From Cupriavidus sp. D384 (lineage in GTDB: Bacteria; Pseudomonadota; Gammaproteobacteria; Burkholderiales; Burkholderiaceae): a stretch of DNA of 64,000 nucleotides. How positions within the stretch are numbered: the first letter of the stretch is position 1; the number at the start of each line of letters is the position of its first letter. Positions 1-8,322 of this stretch are shown in pieces. Both the position numbers and the translations under genes were made by a program. The DNA is taken from NCBI RefSeq assembly GCF_001652915.1, contig NZ_BBQI01000007.1, forward strand, positions 1-64,000, in the 5' to 3' direction. Below the pieces are notes generated by a model. That model saw nothing but the letters and a program-made list of their open reading frames with translations. It searched no databases and was not told where the DNA came from.

Positions 1-47
1 ACACCTCGGCGCAGCGTTTACAACCTCCTCTGACGCTCCAATTAAAA

Positions 48-97
48 ATGCCGTTCAGTTCTTAACTGAACGGCATTACACCTTCGGGTGCCTTTTT
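48..97. terminator. bidirectional intrinsic terminator
   Basis: A perfect 13-bp stem (48-60 with 64-76, loop CTT) is preceded on the + strand by a run of five A, so transcripts arriving leftward from the egtB-like gene meet a hairpin followed by five U. A second short hairpin, CACC-TTCG-GGTG (79-90), is followed by T at 93-97 and would stop rightward transcripts from a gene left of the window. The stretch from 98 to 266 holds no gene that I can support. Confidence 0.8.
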
Positions 98-266
98 GTT
101 TGTCGTAGCGAGAAGCGCGACACGGATAGCGCCACATGAATAGCGCCAAACACGCCGCCTGGCGATCATCGGCGCGACGGCGATTGCACTTCGGTACCGC
201 TGTCCAGATTCTTCAGGAATTTGGTCTGTGCGAACACCCTTCCGCGTTGCTTTCCGTGGTCCCGAC

Positions 267-1523
267 CTAAACCGCACACGTCCTGAACCCCACGAACGAC
301 ACATCGTCCTCCGGCAGCAGCGCGGTGCGCGCGCGCACGTGGCGCAGTCGGGCCGGGCTGGCGAACGATACGCCGCGCGCGGCCTGGTGCGTGCCGAAGC
401 GGCCGATGATCTCGCCGTCGGTGGGCTCGGCGGCGAACCCCAGGTATGGCTCGTACGGCGTGGCGGTCCACTCGCGCAAGGTGCCCCACTGCAGTCCGCG
501 ATTCTGCGCAGCCGCCAGTTCCCATTCCACTTCCTGCGGCAGGCGGCGCCCGGCCCAGACACACCACGCCTGCGCCTCGAACAACGTGACGTGACGCACC
601 GGTTCGTCGGGATTTAGCGTGCGCTCCGTGCCGAAGCGCGATACCACCCAACTACGGCTGACCGCATGGCGCGCCCAGTAGCGCGGGGCCGAACGCTCCT
701 GCGTCATCAGCCATTGCCGGCCGGCAGCCGACCAGTACGACGGATGCTCGTAGCCGTGGTCTTCCACGAATTCCAGGAACTGGGCATTGGTGACCAACGC
801 GGCATCCATCTCGAACGCCGGTACGTAGATCTTCTGCGCGGGCAATTCATCGGGCCAGGCAAAGCCGTCGGCGTCCTGCCAGCCCTGCGTGAAATTGCCA
901 CCGGGAAAATGCAGCGTGCCCGATGACTGCACGGCCATTGCCGGGGCGATCGATGCCGGCTCGACGGGCGCCACTTCCAGCGCCTGCAGCAGCGTGGCAA
1001 CCGTTTCGCCCTGCACGTCTTCGTAGTACAGCGCGCGGCGGAACGGGTACAGCGTGGCGTCGTCATCGTCGGGCAGCAGCGCGATACGCCGCAGCAGGCC
1101 GTCCAGCACCTTCGCAGCGTATTGCTTTACCACCGCCACGTCGGGCAGCGCGATCTCCCAGCGTTCATCGGGACCAATCCGCTCGGGATCGAACCACTCG
1201 TCGGCACCATCGAGCAGCGACGGCTCGCTGGCCACCGGCAGCCGGATGCCGCCCTGCTCCAGATGCCGCACGCCACGCAGGCACCACCATTCGGCGTGCC
1301 ACGCGATACTGCCAAGCGTCCACAGCGGCGGATTCGCATCGTACTGGCGCACCACGGTCCAACCCTTGCGGGTCACGCCAAAGGCACCCAGCCACGCCAG
1401 CGTGCGGTTGCGCGACTCCACCAGCGCCTGTGCCAACCCCTCGCGCGGCAACCGGCGCGCGTCGGGCCAGGCCGCCGTGCCGCCGGTGAAGTGGAGATCG
1501 GGAAGCATGGAGAAGCCGCTCAT
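267..1523 (-). CDS. EgtB-like SUMF1/FGE-domain protein with altered iron site
   Basis: About 418 aa, with an N-terminal DinB_2-like helical domain (roughly residues 20-175) and a C-terminal formylglycine-generating-enzyme/SUMF1 fold (roughly 200-418) that ends in a typical VGFR motif. This is the architecture of EgtB, the iron enzyme that joins hercynine to a thiol in ergothioneine synthesis, and egtD lies directly upstream on the same strand. The three positions that normally hold iron-binding histidines are changed: the usual LGHIAW reads LGSIAW (Ser72, with a His at 76), and the usual HExxH reads YEDVQ (Tyr167, Gln171). Its reaction is therefore uncertain, and I do not assign egtB. The start is unclear: an upstream in-frame start at 1601 exists, but the first 26 residues look non-coding; ATG at 1523 or 1508 is preferred. 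Confidence 0.8.
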   Translation of the reverse strand: MSGFSMLPDLHFTGGTAAWPDARRLPREGLAQALVESRNRTLAWLGAFGVTRKGWTVVRQYDANPPLWTLGSIAWHAEWWCLRGVRHLEQGGIRLPVASEPSLLDGADEWFDPERIGPDERWEIALPDVAVVKQYAAKVLDGLLRRIALLPDDDDATLYPFRRALYYEDVQGETVATLLQALEVAPVEPASIAPAMAVQSSGTLHFPGGNFTQGWQDADGFAWPDELPAQKIYVPAFEMDAALVTNAQFLEFVEDHGYEHPSYWSAAGRQWLMTQERSAPRYWARHAVSRSWVVSRFGTERTLNPDEPVRHVTLFEAQAWCVWAGRRLPQEVEWELAAAQNRGLQWGTLREWTATPYEPYLGFAAEPTDGEIIGRFGTHQAARGVSFASPARLRHVRARTALLPEDDVSFVGFRTCAV

Positions 1524-1677
1524 CGAGGTATCCGTGACAGTGGGTGGAAGTCGGTGCCGGCCAGGGCCGGCTGCGCGCATTATGACACTGCGCGCCCGCA
1601 CGTTCCGGCCAGCGCCATTTCACCCTGCTGGCGGCGCGGCTTACCGCCAGCCTGCCTCCCCAGATCGTCCCGGGCCG

Positions 1678-2784
1678 TCAGCCGCGTGCATGGAACACCG
1701 CGAACCAGCCGCGCGGATCGGTCCAGCTGACCGGATCGGTAAAGCCGGCCGCTTCGAGCAGGATCGCGAAGTCGTCCGGCCGATACTTGTGGGAGTCCTC
1801 GGTATGGATGCGATCCCCGGCCGCGAATTGCCGCTCGCCACCGGGCCAGCGCACGGTCACGTCGCGCTCGGCCTGCAGGTGCATCTGGATGCGCGATGCC
1901 TGCGTATCGAACGTGGCCGCATGGCGCCAGTCCGCCAGCGCGAAATCGCTGCCGACGATGCGGTTCACGTTGCGCAGCACGTTGCGGTTGAACGCGGCCG
2001 TCACGCCCAGGGCATCGTCATAGGCCGCCACCAGCGTGTCGGGGTCCTTGAACAGGTCCACGCCGATCAGCACGCCATCACCGGGGCCAGCCGCGGCACG
2101 CAGCCGCTGCAGCAGCGCCAGGGCGTCGATGGGGGCAAAGTTGCCGATGCTGGAGCCGGGATAGAAGAACAGCCGGCGGCCACGCCTGACGCTGGTGGGA
2201 AGGTCCAGCGGCCCGCACAGATCGGCGCCAAGCCCGAGCATCGGGATCTGGGGATTCTGCTGCTGCAGCGCGGCCAGCGTGCCACGCAGGAATTCCACCG
2301 AGATATCGAGCGCCACGTACTGCGCAGGCTGCAGGCTGGGGAACAGGCGCGCGGCCTTCTGGCAGTTGCCGGCGCCCAGGTCGATCAGCACGCAGCCGCT
2401 GCCCGCCCGTGCGGCGATGGCGGGCGCTGCCGAGGCAAAGATCGACGCCTCGGTGCGCGTGGGATAGTACTCGGGCAGGTCGGTGATGGCTTCGAACAGC
2501 CGCGAGCCCAGTACGTCGTAGAAGAACTTCGGACTGATGCGCGGCTGCCTGAGGCGCAGCCCTTCCTCGATCTCGGCGCGCAGCGCGCCGTTGTCTTCGC
2601 GGTACTGCTGTACGAATTCGGGCTGCGGTGCCACCCCGGACCGGGCATGGCCGTTGCCGACGACGATGCGCGGCTCGGGAGCAATCCCGGGCGTGGTGTG
2701 GCCGTTCTGGTGATGGGAGTTGTTGCGGGAGTTGGAGCGGGTCGAATGGGTGTCGGGCGTCTGAAGCGTAGTGGGGGCCGGCAT
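1678..2784 (-). CDS. egtD: L-histidine N-alpha-methyltransferase EgtD
   Basis: A 368-aa SAM-dependent enzyme that trimethylates histidine to hercynine, the first step of ergothioneine synthesis. Family landmarks are present: the SAM loop DLGAGNCQKA, FFYPGSSIGNF, GVDLFKD, the N-terminal AYDDALGVTAAFN block, SRIQMHL and the substrate-loop IHTEDSHKY. I chose ATG at 2784 because AAGGA stands 6-7 nt upstream; an earlier in-frame ATG at 2895 has no support. About 55 residues of Thr/Asn/Pro-rich N-terminal tail precede the conserved part, so the protein is longer than the usual ~320 aa. It probably forms an operon with the EgtB-like gene about 150 bp downstream. Confidence 0.93.
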   Translation of the reverse strand: MPAPTTLQTPDTHSTRSNSRNNSHHQNGHTTPGIAPEPRIVVGNGHARSGVAPQPEFVQQYREDNGALRAEIEEGLRLRQPRISPKFFYDVLGSRLFEAITDLPEYYPTRTEASIFASAAPAIAARAGSGCVLIDLGAGNCQKAARLFPSLQPAQYVALDISVEFLRGTLAALQQQNPQIPMLGLGADLCGPLDLPTSVRRGRRLFFYPGSSIGNFAPIDALALLQRLRAAAGPGDGVLIGVDLFKDPDTLVAAYDDALGVTAAFNRNVLRNVNRIVGSDFALADWRHAATFDTQASRIQMHLQAERDVTVRWPGGERQFAAGDRIHTEDSHKYRPDDFAILLEAAGFTDPVSWTDPRGWFAVFHARG

Positions 2785-2866
2785 GACGTTTCCTTGTTGT
2801 CGATGGGCACTACGGTGAATCCCTCTCAAGCATCCGCGATGGCGTCTGGGCCAGCGGCTGGTCAGG

Positions 2867-2898
2867 GGTGCGCACCTGTCAGATCTGGTGCACACCTG
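2867..2898. promoter_or_regulatory. tandem 12-nt repeats upstream of egtD
   Basis: GGTGCGCACCTG (2867-2878) and GGTGCACACCTG (2887-2898) are direct repeats, 11 of 12 identical, spaced exactly 20 bp start to start. The first contains a perfect 10-nt palindrome. They lie about 85-115 bp upstream of the egtD start, as a two-site operator would. No regulator can be named. Confidence 0.4.
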
Positions 2899-3023
2899 CC
2901 GAACCGATCCAAATAGGATAGGTGCATATGCTTATGCGTGCGTGACACGTTGCATCACTTTACAAACTGATCCGCACGGCATTCATGTCTGAAACTTGAT
3001 ACATACAAACCCCAACCCGGCAG

Positions 3024-3054
3024 TGCAACATTTTTTTCGTGGTTCCCTTATAAT
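3024..3054 (+). promoter_or_regulatory. promoter of the terC riboswitch transcript
   Basis: A perfect TATAAT -10 box lies at 3049-3054, about 60 nt upstream of the riboswitch aptamer. The -35 region is weak; TGCAAC at 3024-3029 is the nearest candidate with a long spacer. The remainder of 2900-3020 shows no gene. Confidence 0.55.
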
Positions 3055-3113
3055 CGCCTCCAACGTGATCGCTGGAGCTTCTGGCGGACACGATTCCTTC
3101 CAAAGAGGGAAGT

Positions 3114-3239
3114 AAAAGGGGAGTAGCTTGGGGGCATCCGATGCCCTTAGCACAATCGTCATTCCGAGACGCATCGCTCGTCTCCGGTTGTGCTGACCCT
3201 GGCGCGCATTCCGCGCCAGTCAGTCGAGCAAGACCTTTG
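3114..3239 (+). ncRNA. yybP-ykoY family manganese riboswitch
   Basis: The aptamer begins AAAAGGGGAGTAGC (3114-3127) and closes with GCAAGACCTTTG (to about 3239). The AAAGG and CCTTT ends pair as P1. Between them are the conserved CCGAGACGC and TCTCCGG arms and a GCGCGcatt-type hairpin. This is the signature of the yybP-ykoY element, known to sense Mn2+. The downstream TerC-family gene is the commonest target of this class. The stretch 3240-3360 would be the expression platform: GCACACCTGG (3239-3248) can pair with CCCAGGTGC near 3300, and the Shine-Dalgarno TGAGGAG sits between two GTAC tetramers just before the start codon. Confidence 0.9.
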
Positions 3240-3367
3240 CACACCTGGTTTTTATGGTTTGCAAAGGCGACCCCGATCACTTCCGGCGCTCGCTGTAAAT
3301 CCCAGGTGCAACAAAAAACCCTTGCTGGCTCGATGGCCTGCAGCTTTTTCGTACCTGAGGAGCGTAC

Positions 3368-4075
3368 ATGGAGTGGTTTACCGATCTGTTCACGATGCAG
3401 TTTCTGACAGCGCTGCTGTCGATCGTCGTCATTGACCTGGTCCTGGCTGGCGACAACGCCATCGTGATCGCCCTCGCGGCGCGCAACCTGCCGCCGCACC
3501 TGCAGAAGAAAGCCATTGTCTGGGGCACCATCGGTGCCGTGGTGGTCCGTTCGGCCATGACGATTGGCGTGGTCTGGCTGCTCAAGATCCCCGGCCTGCT
3601 GCTGGTTGGTGGCCTGGCGCTGGTCTGGATTGCCTACAAGCTGCTGGCCGCCGAGAATGACGGCGACGAGCACGGCGCTGGCGCGGCCACGCTGGTGGGC
3701 GCCATGAAGACCATCATCATCGCCGACGCGGTGATGGGCGTGGACAACGTGCTGGCGGTGGCCGGCGCCGCCCACGGCAGCTTCCTGCTGGTGGTGCTGG
3801 GCCTGCTGATCAGTATCCCGATCGTGGTCTGGGGCTCGAGCCTGGTGCTCAAGCTGATGTCGCGCTACCCGTCCATCATCTACATCGGCGCCGGCGTGCT
3901 GGCCTTCACCGCCGTGAAGATGATCCTGGGCGAGCCGATCACCAAGGCGTTCTTCGAGGCACAGCCCGTGATCAAGTGGGGCCTGTACCTGGTGATCATC
4001 GGCGGCGTGCTGGGGGCCGGCTACCTGACGCAGAAGCGTCGCGACGGCAGCCAGAAGCCGGTGGAAAGCCACTGA
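3368..4075 (+). CDS. TerC-family integral membrane protein (YkoY/YjbE-like)
   Basis: A 235-aa polytopic membrane protein with about seven transmembrane segments. It has the family's acidic membrane motifs DLVLAGDNAIVIALA (near residue 18) and ADAVMGVDNVLAVAGAA (near residue 120), where the Asp and Asn residues are thought to bind metal. TerC relatives under Mn riboswitch control export Mn2+ or help metallate secreted proteins. Translation starts at ATG 3368 with TGAGGAG five nt upstream. It is a single gene between its own riboswitch and a strong terminator. Mn2+ as the ligand comes from the riboswitch, not from the protein itself. Confidence 0.9.
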   Translation: MEWFTDLFTMQFLTALLSIVVIDLVLAGDNAIVIALAARNLPPHLQKKAIVWGTIGAVVVRSAMTIGVVWLLKIPGLLLVGGLALVWIAYKLLAAENDGDEHGAGAATLVGAMKTIIIADAVMGVDNVLAVAGAAHGSFLLVVLGLLISIPIVVWGSSLVLKLMSRYPSIIYIGAGVLAFTAVKMILGEPITKAFFEAQPVIKWGLYLVIIGGVLGAGYLTQKRRDGSQKPVESH

Positions 4076-4103
4076 CCCGGCTGACCGGAAATGCCGGAAA
4101 TGC

Positions 4104-4129
4104 AAAAGGCCGCCTTCGGGCGGCTTTTT
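4104..4129 (+). terminator. intrinsic terminator after terC
   Basis: GCCGCC-TTCG-GGCGGC (4109-4124) is followed by five T. The A4 tract before it would also allow leftward function. Confidence 0.9.
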
Positions 4130-4193
4130 GCTTTCAGGCTAAAATCCCCGCTTTACGGCCCGCGAGCCGACATCACATTTCTACCCCGCGCCG

Positions 4194-4988
4194 ATGAAAC
4201 AGTACCTCGACTTCATGCGCCATGTTTTCGAGCATGGCACCGAAAAGTCCGACCGCACGGGCACCGGCACGCGCTCGGTGTTCGGCTACCAGATGCGCTT
4301 CGACCTGAACGAAGGCTTTCCGGTCGTCACCACCAAGAAGCTGCACCTGAAGTCCATCATCCACGAACTGCTGTGGTTCCTGCAGGGTTCGACCAATATC
4401 AAGTACCTGAAGGACAACGGCGTCACGATCTGGGACGAATGGGCCGATGCCAACGGCGAGCTGGGCCCGGTCTACGGCTACCAGTGGCGCGCCTGGCCGA
4501 CGCCGGACGGCCGCCATATCGACCAGATCAGCGAGGTGGTGCAGCAGATCCGCAACAATCCCGATTCGCGCCGCCTGATCGTGTCGGCCTGGAACGTGGG
4601 AGAGATCCCGCAGATGAAGCTGCCGCCCTGCCACGCGTTCTTCCAGTTCTACGTGGCCGACGGCAAGCTGAGCTGCCAGCTGTACCAGCGGAGCGCCGAC
4701 ATCTTCCTGGGCGTGCCGTTCAATATCGCCAGCTACGCGCTGCTGACGCACATGATCGCGCAGCAATGTGGCCTGGGCGTGGGCGACTTCGTCTGGACCG
4801 GCGGCGACTGCCACATCTACAGCAACCACTTCGAACAGGTGCAGACGCAGCTGTCCCGCGCGCCGATGAAGCTGCCGACGCTGAAAATCAAGCGCAAGCC
4901 CGACAGCATCTTCGACTACCAGTACGACGACTTCGAGCTGGTGGGCTACGAATCGCATCCGGCCATCAAGGCACCGGTGGCCGTATGA
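4194..4988 (+). CDS. thyA: thymidylate synthase
   Basis: A 264-aa folate-dependent enzyme that makes dTMP from dUMP and methylene-tetrahydrofolate. The length matches the E. coli enzyme exactly. Visible landmarks: SDRTGTGT near the N-terminus, the catalytic cysteine in [13 protein letters not shown] (near residue 146), the dUMP-binding [16 protein letters not shown] block and the C-terminal [10 protein letters not shown]. Its stop overlaps the folA start (ATGA), so the enzyme that makes dihydrofolate is translationally coupled to the one that recycles it. Confidence 0.97.
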   Translation: MKQYLDFMRHVFEHGTEKSDRTGTGTRSVFGYQMRFDLNEGFPVVTTKKLHLKSIIHELLWFLQGSTNIKYLKDNGVTIWDEWADANGELGPVYGYQWRAWPTPDGRHIDQISEVVQQIRNNPDSRRLIVSAWNVGEIPQMKLPPCHAFFQFYVADGKLSCQLYQRSADIFLGVPFNIASYALLTHMIAQQCGLGVGDFVWTGGDCHIYSNHFEQVQTQLSRAPMKLPTLKIKRKPDSIFDYQYDDFELVGYESHPAIKAPVAV

Positions 4989-5485
4989 CGCTGCTGACCC
5001 TGATCGTCGCGCGCGCGCGCAATGGCGTGATCGGCCGCGACAACACGCTGCCGTGGCGCCTGCCCGAAGACCTGCAGCACTTCAAGCGCACCACGCTGGG
5101 CGCGCCGATCATCATGGGCCGCAAGACCTGGGATTCGATCGGCCGGCCGCTGCCGGGCCGCCGCAATATCGTGGTGAGCCGCAACCGTGACCTGCAGCTG
5201 GAAGGCGCCGAGGTGGTGGCGTCGCTGGAAGACGCCCAGCGGCTGTGCGTGGGCGTGGAGCAGGTGTTCCTGATCGGCGGTGCCCAGCTCTACGCCGAAG
5301 CGCTACCCAGCGCGGATCGCCTGATCGTCACCGAGATCGATGCCGACGTGGAGGGCGACGCCCACTTCCCCGCCGTCGACCGTTCGAAATGGCTGGAAGT
5401 CTCGCGCGAAACCCATCATTCGGAGCCAAATGGTTTCGACTATGCGTTCGTGACCTACGAGCGTCCGCCTTCGGGCGAGGAATAA
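4985..5485 (+). CDS. folA: dihydrofolate reductase
   Basis: A 166-aa enzyme that reduces dihydrofolate to tetrahydrofolate with NADPH. Landmarks are [19 protein letters not shown] (the Trp and Asp of the active site), [18 protein letters not shown], and the NADPH-loop [14 protein letters not shown]. The start ATG at 4985 overlaps the thyA stop. A terminator follows directly. Confidence 0.97.
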   Translation: MTLLTLIVARARNGVIGRDNTLPWRLPEDLQHFKRTTLGAPIIMGRKTWDSIGRPLPGRRNIVVSRNRDLQLEGAEVVASLEDAQRLCVGVEQVFLIGGAQLYAEALPSADRLIVTEIDADVEGDAHFPAVDRSKWLEVSRETHHSEPNGFDYAFVTYERPPSGEE

Positions 5486-5516
5486 GCCGATCGCGCAAAT
5501 ACCGGCAATCGGCCAT

Positions 5517-5552
5517 GAAAAACGGCGCCCTCGGGCGCCGTCTTCTTTTTTT
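5517..5552 (+). terminator. intrinsic terminator after folA
   Basis: CGGCGCCC / GGGCGCCG (5523-5540) is followed by a TCTTCTTTTTTT tract. It lies just outside the convergent pmbA stop. Confidence 0.88.
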
Positions 5553-5580
5553 GCCGGCCGATTCACCGGCTGCCGCGATC

Positions 5581-6948
5581 TCAGTTCCCGGCAATCGTCA
5601 TCTGCTCGACCAGGATCGAGCCGGTTTCCTTGGTGCCGCGCACCAGCGCATCCGAACCGATACCGACGATCTGCTTGAACATTTCCACCATGTTGCCGGC
5701 AATCGTGATTTCCTCCACCGGATACTGGATCACGCCGTTCTCGACCCAGTAGCCCGACGCGCCGCGCGAATAGTCGCCCGTTACGTAGTTCACGCCCTGC
5801 CCCATCAGTTCGGTCACCAGCAGGCCGGTGCCCATCTTCTTCAGCATGCCGGCGAAATCGTCGCCCGGCTGCGTCCGCGAGCTGGTCAGCGTCAGGTTGT
5901 GCGAGCCGCCGGCGTTGCCGGTGGTCTTCATGCCGAGCTTGCGCGCAGAATAGGTCGACAGGAAGTAGCCTTGCACCACGCCATCGCGCACCACCTCGCG
6001 GGCATGCGTGCGCACGCCTTCCTCGTCGAACGGAGCGCTGCCCATGGCGCCCGGCACATGCGGCTGCTCATTGATCTGGATATCCGGCGAAAACACGGCC
6101 TTGCCCAGCGAGTCGTACAGGAACGTCGACTTGCGGTACAGCGCGCCACCCGACACCGCCTGCACGAAGGCCCCCAGCAGACCCGCCGCCAGCGGTGCCT
6201 CGAACAGCACCGGGCACTTGCGCGTGGACAGCTTGCGGGCATTCAGGCGGGCCAGCGCGCGCTCGGCGGCATAGCGGCCGATGGCCTCGGGCTCGGCCAG
6301 CGCCAGCGGCGAGCGCTTCGACGAATACCAGTCGTCGCGCTGCATGCCGCCGCCGGAACCGGCGATCGGCGCCGCCGAAATGAAGTGGCGCGAGTACGGG
6401 TAGCCGCCCACGAAGCCCCGCGACGTGGCCAGCACGAACTGCGAATGCTGGGCCGATACGCTGGCGCCGTCGCTGTTCTTGATCTTCGGCGACACCGCGA
6501 ACGACGATGCCTCGGCACGGCGCGCGATGTCGATGGCGCCCTCGGCGTCGATGTTCCACGGGTGGAACAGGTCCAGGTCCCGCGGGTTGCGTTCGAGCAG
6601 GCCTTCCTCTGCCAGCCCGGCGCAGTCATCCTCGGCCGTGAAACGGGCGATGTTGTACGCCGCCTCGGCCGTGGCACGCAGCGCGGCCGGCGAGAAATCC
6701 GACGTGCTGGCATTACCGCGGCGCTGGCCGATCATGACCGTCACGCCCACCACCTTGTCGCGGTTCTGCTCGATGGTTTCCACCTGCCCCTTGCGCACCG
6801 TCACCGACAGGCCGCCGCCCTCGGAGATCTCGGTGGCAGCGTCCGTCGCGCCAAGTTCGCGTGCCACGCGCAGCACATCGGCAGCCATGGCCTTGAGCTG
6901 ATCCTGGGTATAGGTGAAATGCGCGGTCTTTTCGGCAGTCTGGCTCAT
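5581..6948 (-). CDS. pmbA: metalloprotease PmbA (TldE)
   Basis: 455 aa, the PmbA/TldE partner of the TldD/TldE protease heterodimer, which degrades and matures small peptides such as microcins and the CcdA antitoxin. The whole length aligns in character: an N-terminal Ala-rich alpha/beta half, then a beta-rich C-terminal half with GSGGGMQRDDWYSS, NAGGSHNLTL, LLVTELMGQGVNYVTGDYSRGASGYWVENG and EITIAGNM. ATG 6948 is preferred over the in-frame TTG at 6966. tldD is not in this window. It is divergent from darP, a pairing common in proteobacteria. Confidence 0.95.
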   Translation of the reverse strand: MSQTAEKTAHFTYTQDQLKAMAADVLRVARELGATDAATEISEGGGLSVTVRKGQVETIEQNRDKVVGVTVMIGQRRGNASTSDFSPAALRATAEAAYNIARFTAEDDCAGLAEEGLLERNPRDLDLFHPWNIDAEGAIDIARRAEASSFAVSPKIKNSDGASVSAQHSQFVLATSRGFVGGYPYSRHFISAAPIAGSGGGMQRDDWYSSKRSPLALAEPEAIGRYAAERALARLNARKLSTRKCPVLFEAPLAAGLLGAFVQAVSGGALYRKSTFLYDSLGKAVFSPDIQINEQPHVPGAMGSAPFDEEGVRTHAREVVRDGVVQGYFLSTYSARKLGMKTTGNAGGSHNLTLTSSRTQPGDDFAGMLKKMGTGLLVTELMGQGVNYVTGDYSRGASGYWVENGVIQYPVEEITIAGNMVEMFKQIVGIGSDALVRGTKETGSILVEQMTIAGN

Positions 6949-6996
6949 ATGGGCGGGCGTGATCAAAAGTCCAAACGGGAATCATAGCAAGATAAA

Positions 6997-7614
6997 ATGC
7001 CGCCCATGACGCGAAATACCCGTAACAACTCCAACGGCCGATTCCCGGGCGCCTTTGCCCCGGAAGCGGACGACGACCTGCCCAAGAGCAAGTCGCAGCG
7101 CAAGCGCGACATGACCGAGCTGCAGGATCTAGGCGCCGAACTCGAGGCGCTGGCCAAAGACCGCCTGGCGCGCGTGCCAATGCCCGAGTCGCTGGCGGAC
7201 GCCGTCCATGCTGCCCGCAAGATCACCAGCCACGAAGGCAAGCGCCGCCAGATGCAGTTTGTCGGCAAGGTAATGCGCAGCCTGGACGACGACGAAGTGG
7301 CCGCCATCCGTGCCGCGCTGGAAGGCTTCAAGGGCACCAGCAAGGCGGAAACCGCCAAGCTGCACCTGATCGAGCGCTGGCGCGACCTGCTGCTGGCCGA
7401 TGATGCCATGCTGACCAAGTTCCTGGGCGAACACCCGAGCGTGGACGTGCAATCGGTGCGCAACATCATCCGCAACGCCCGCAAGGAAAAGGAACTGAGC
7501 AAGCCGCCCAAGTACTACCGCGAACTGTTCCAGGCCATCAAGGCCGCGCTCGACGGTGGCGATGACGGCGATGCCAGTGACGCATCCGACACACCACAGG
7601 AACCCGAAGCATGA
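6997..7614 (+). CDS. darP: ribosome maturation factor DarP (YjgA)
   Basis: 205 aa, DUF615/YjgA family, a protein that binds late 50S precursors and helps 23S peptidyl-transferase-centre maturation. Landmarks are [44 protein letters not shown] and the C-terminal [24 protein letters not shown] second ATG at 7006 (MTRNTRNN) is equally possible, since neither has a clear ribosome binding site. The acidic tail ([11 protein letters not shown]) is lineage-variable. The stop overlaps the mog start by ATGA. Confidence 0.93.
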   Translation: MPPMTRNTRNNSNGRFPGAFAPEADDDLPKSKSQRKRDMTELQDLGAELEALAKDRLARVPMPESLADAVHAARKITSHEGKRRQMQFVGKVMRSLDDDEVAAIRAALEGFKGTSKAETAKLHLIERWRDLLLADDAMLTKFLGEHPSVDVQSVRNIIRNARKEKELSKPPKYYRELFQAIKAALDGGDDGDASDASDTPQEPEA

Positions 7615-8258
7615 ACCCGCCGCTGACCGCCCCCGTCCCCCGCACCCACGCCGACGAGCTGGTGGTCGGCTTTGTGTCCATTTCCGACCGTGCATCGTCC
7701 GGCACCTATCAGGACGAAGGCATCCCGGCGCTACGCGACTGGTTCGGCAAGACGCTGACCTCGCCGTGGCAGGCCGTCGAGCGGCTGATTCCCGACGAGG
7801 CGCCGCTGATTTCGCGCACGCTGATCGAACTCGTCGACGTGGCCGGCTGCGACCTGGTGCTGACCACGGGCGGCACGGGCCCGGCCCGGCGCGACGTCAC
7901 GCCCGAAGCCACCCTGGCCGTGGGAACCAAGGAAATGCCGGGATTTGGCGAACAGATGCGGCAAGTGAGCCTGCACTTCGTGCCGACGGCGATCCTGTCT
8001 CGCCAGGTGGCGGTCATCCGGGAAACGCCGAGCCGCGCCGCGCTGATCGTCAACCTGCCCGGGCAGCCCAAGGCCATCCGCGAGACGCTGGAAGGCCTGC
8101 GCGACGTGGAAGGCCGCGTGATCGTGCAAGGCGTGTTCGCGGCGATGCCCTACTGCATCGACCTGATCGGCGGCCCGTATGTGGAAACCAACGAAGCCAT
8201 CGTGAAGGCATTCCGGCCGAAGAGCGCGCTGCGCCAGAAGCCGGCGCCGACGGTCTGA
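7611..8258 (+). CDS. mog: molybdopterin adenylyltransferase
   Basis: 215 aa of the MoaB/Mog family. It adenylylates molybdopterin before molybdenum insertion. The MPT-binding motifs [19 protein letters not shown] and [16 protein letters not shown] are present, followed by [14 protein letters not shown], which is typical of Mog. It is translationally coupled to darP. The ~20-residue N-terminal tail before [10 protein letters not shown] is poorly conserved. Confidence 0.93.
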   Translation: MNPPLTAPVPRTHADELVVGFVSISDRASSGTYQDEGIPALRDWFGKTLTSPWQAVERLIPDEAPLISRTLIELVDVAGCDLVLTTGGTGPARRDVTPEATLAVGTKEMPGFGEQMRQVSLHFVPTAILSRQVAVIRETPSRAALIVNLPGQPKAIRETLEGLRDVEGRVIVQGVFAAMPYCIDLIGGPYVETNEAIVKAFRPKSALRQKPAPTV

Positions 8259-8271
8259 CCGGCTCCAGCCC

Positions 8272-8312
8272 TGCTCCCCCGGCCCCTTGACGCAAGAGGG
8301 GCGAGGGGAGCA
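8272..8312. terminator. hairpin between convergent mog and AEC transporter genes
   Basis: TGCTCCCC (8272-8279) pairs with GGGGAGCA (8305-8312), with a further CCCC/GGGG inner stem. There is no U tract on either side, so it is a weak terminator candidate serving both converging genes. Confidence 0.35.
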
Positions 8313-8322
8313 AACCTGGTGC

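Noticed and set aside
1524-1601. Longer start for the EgtB-like protein
   Set aside because: The extra residues are Arg/Pro/Gly-rich, with no ribosome binding site at 1601.
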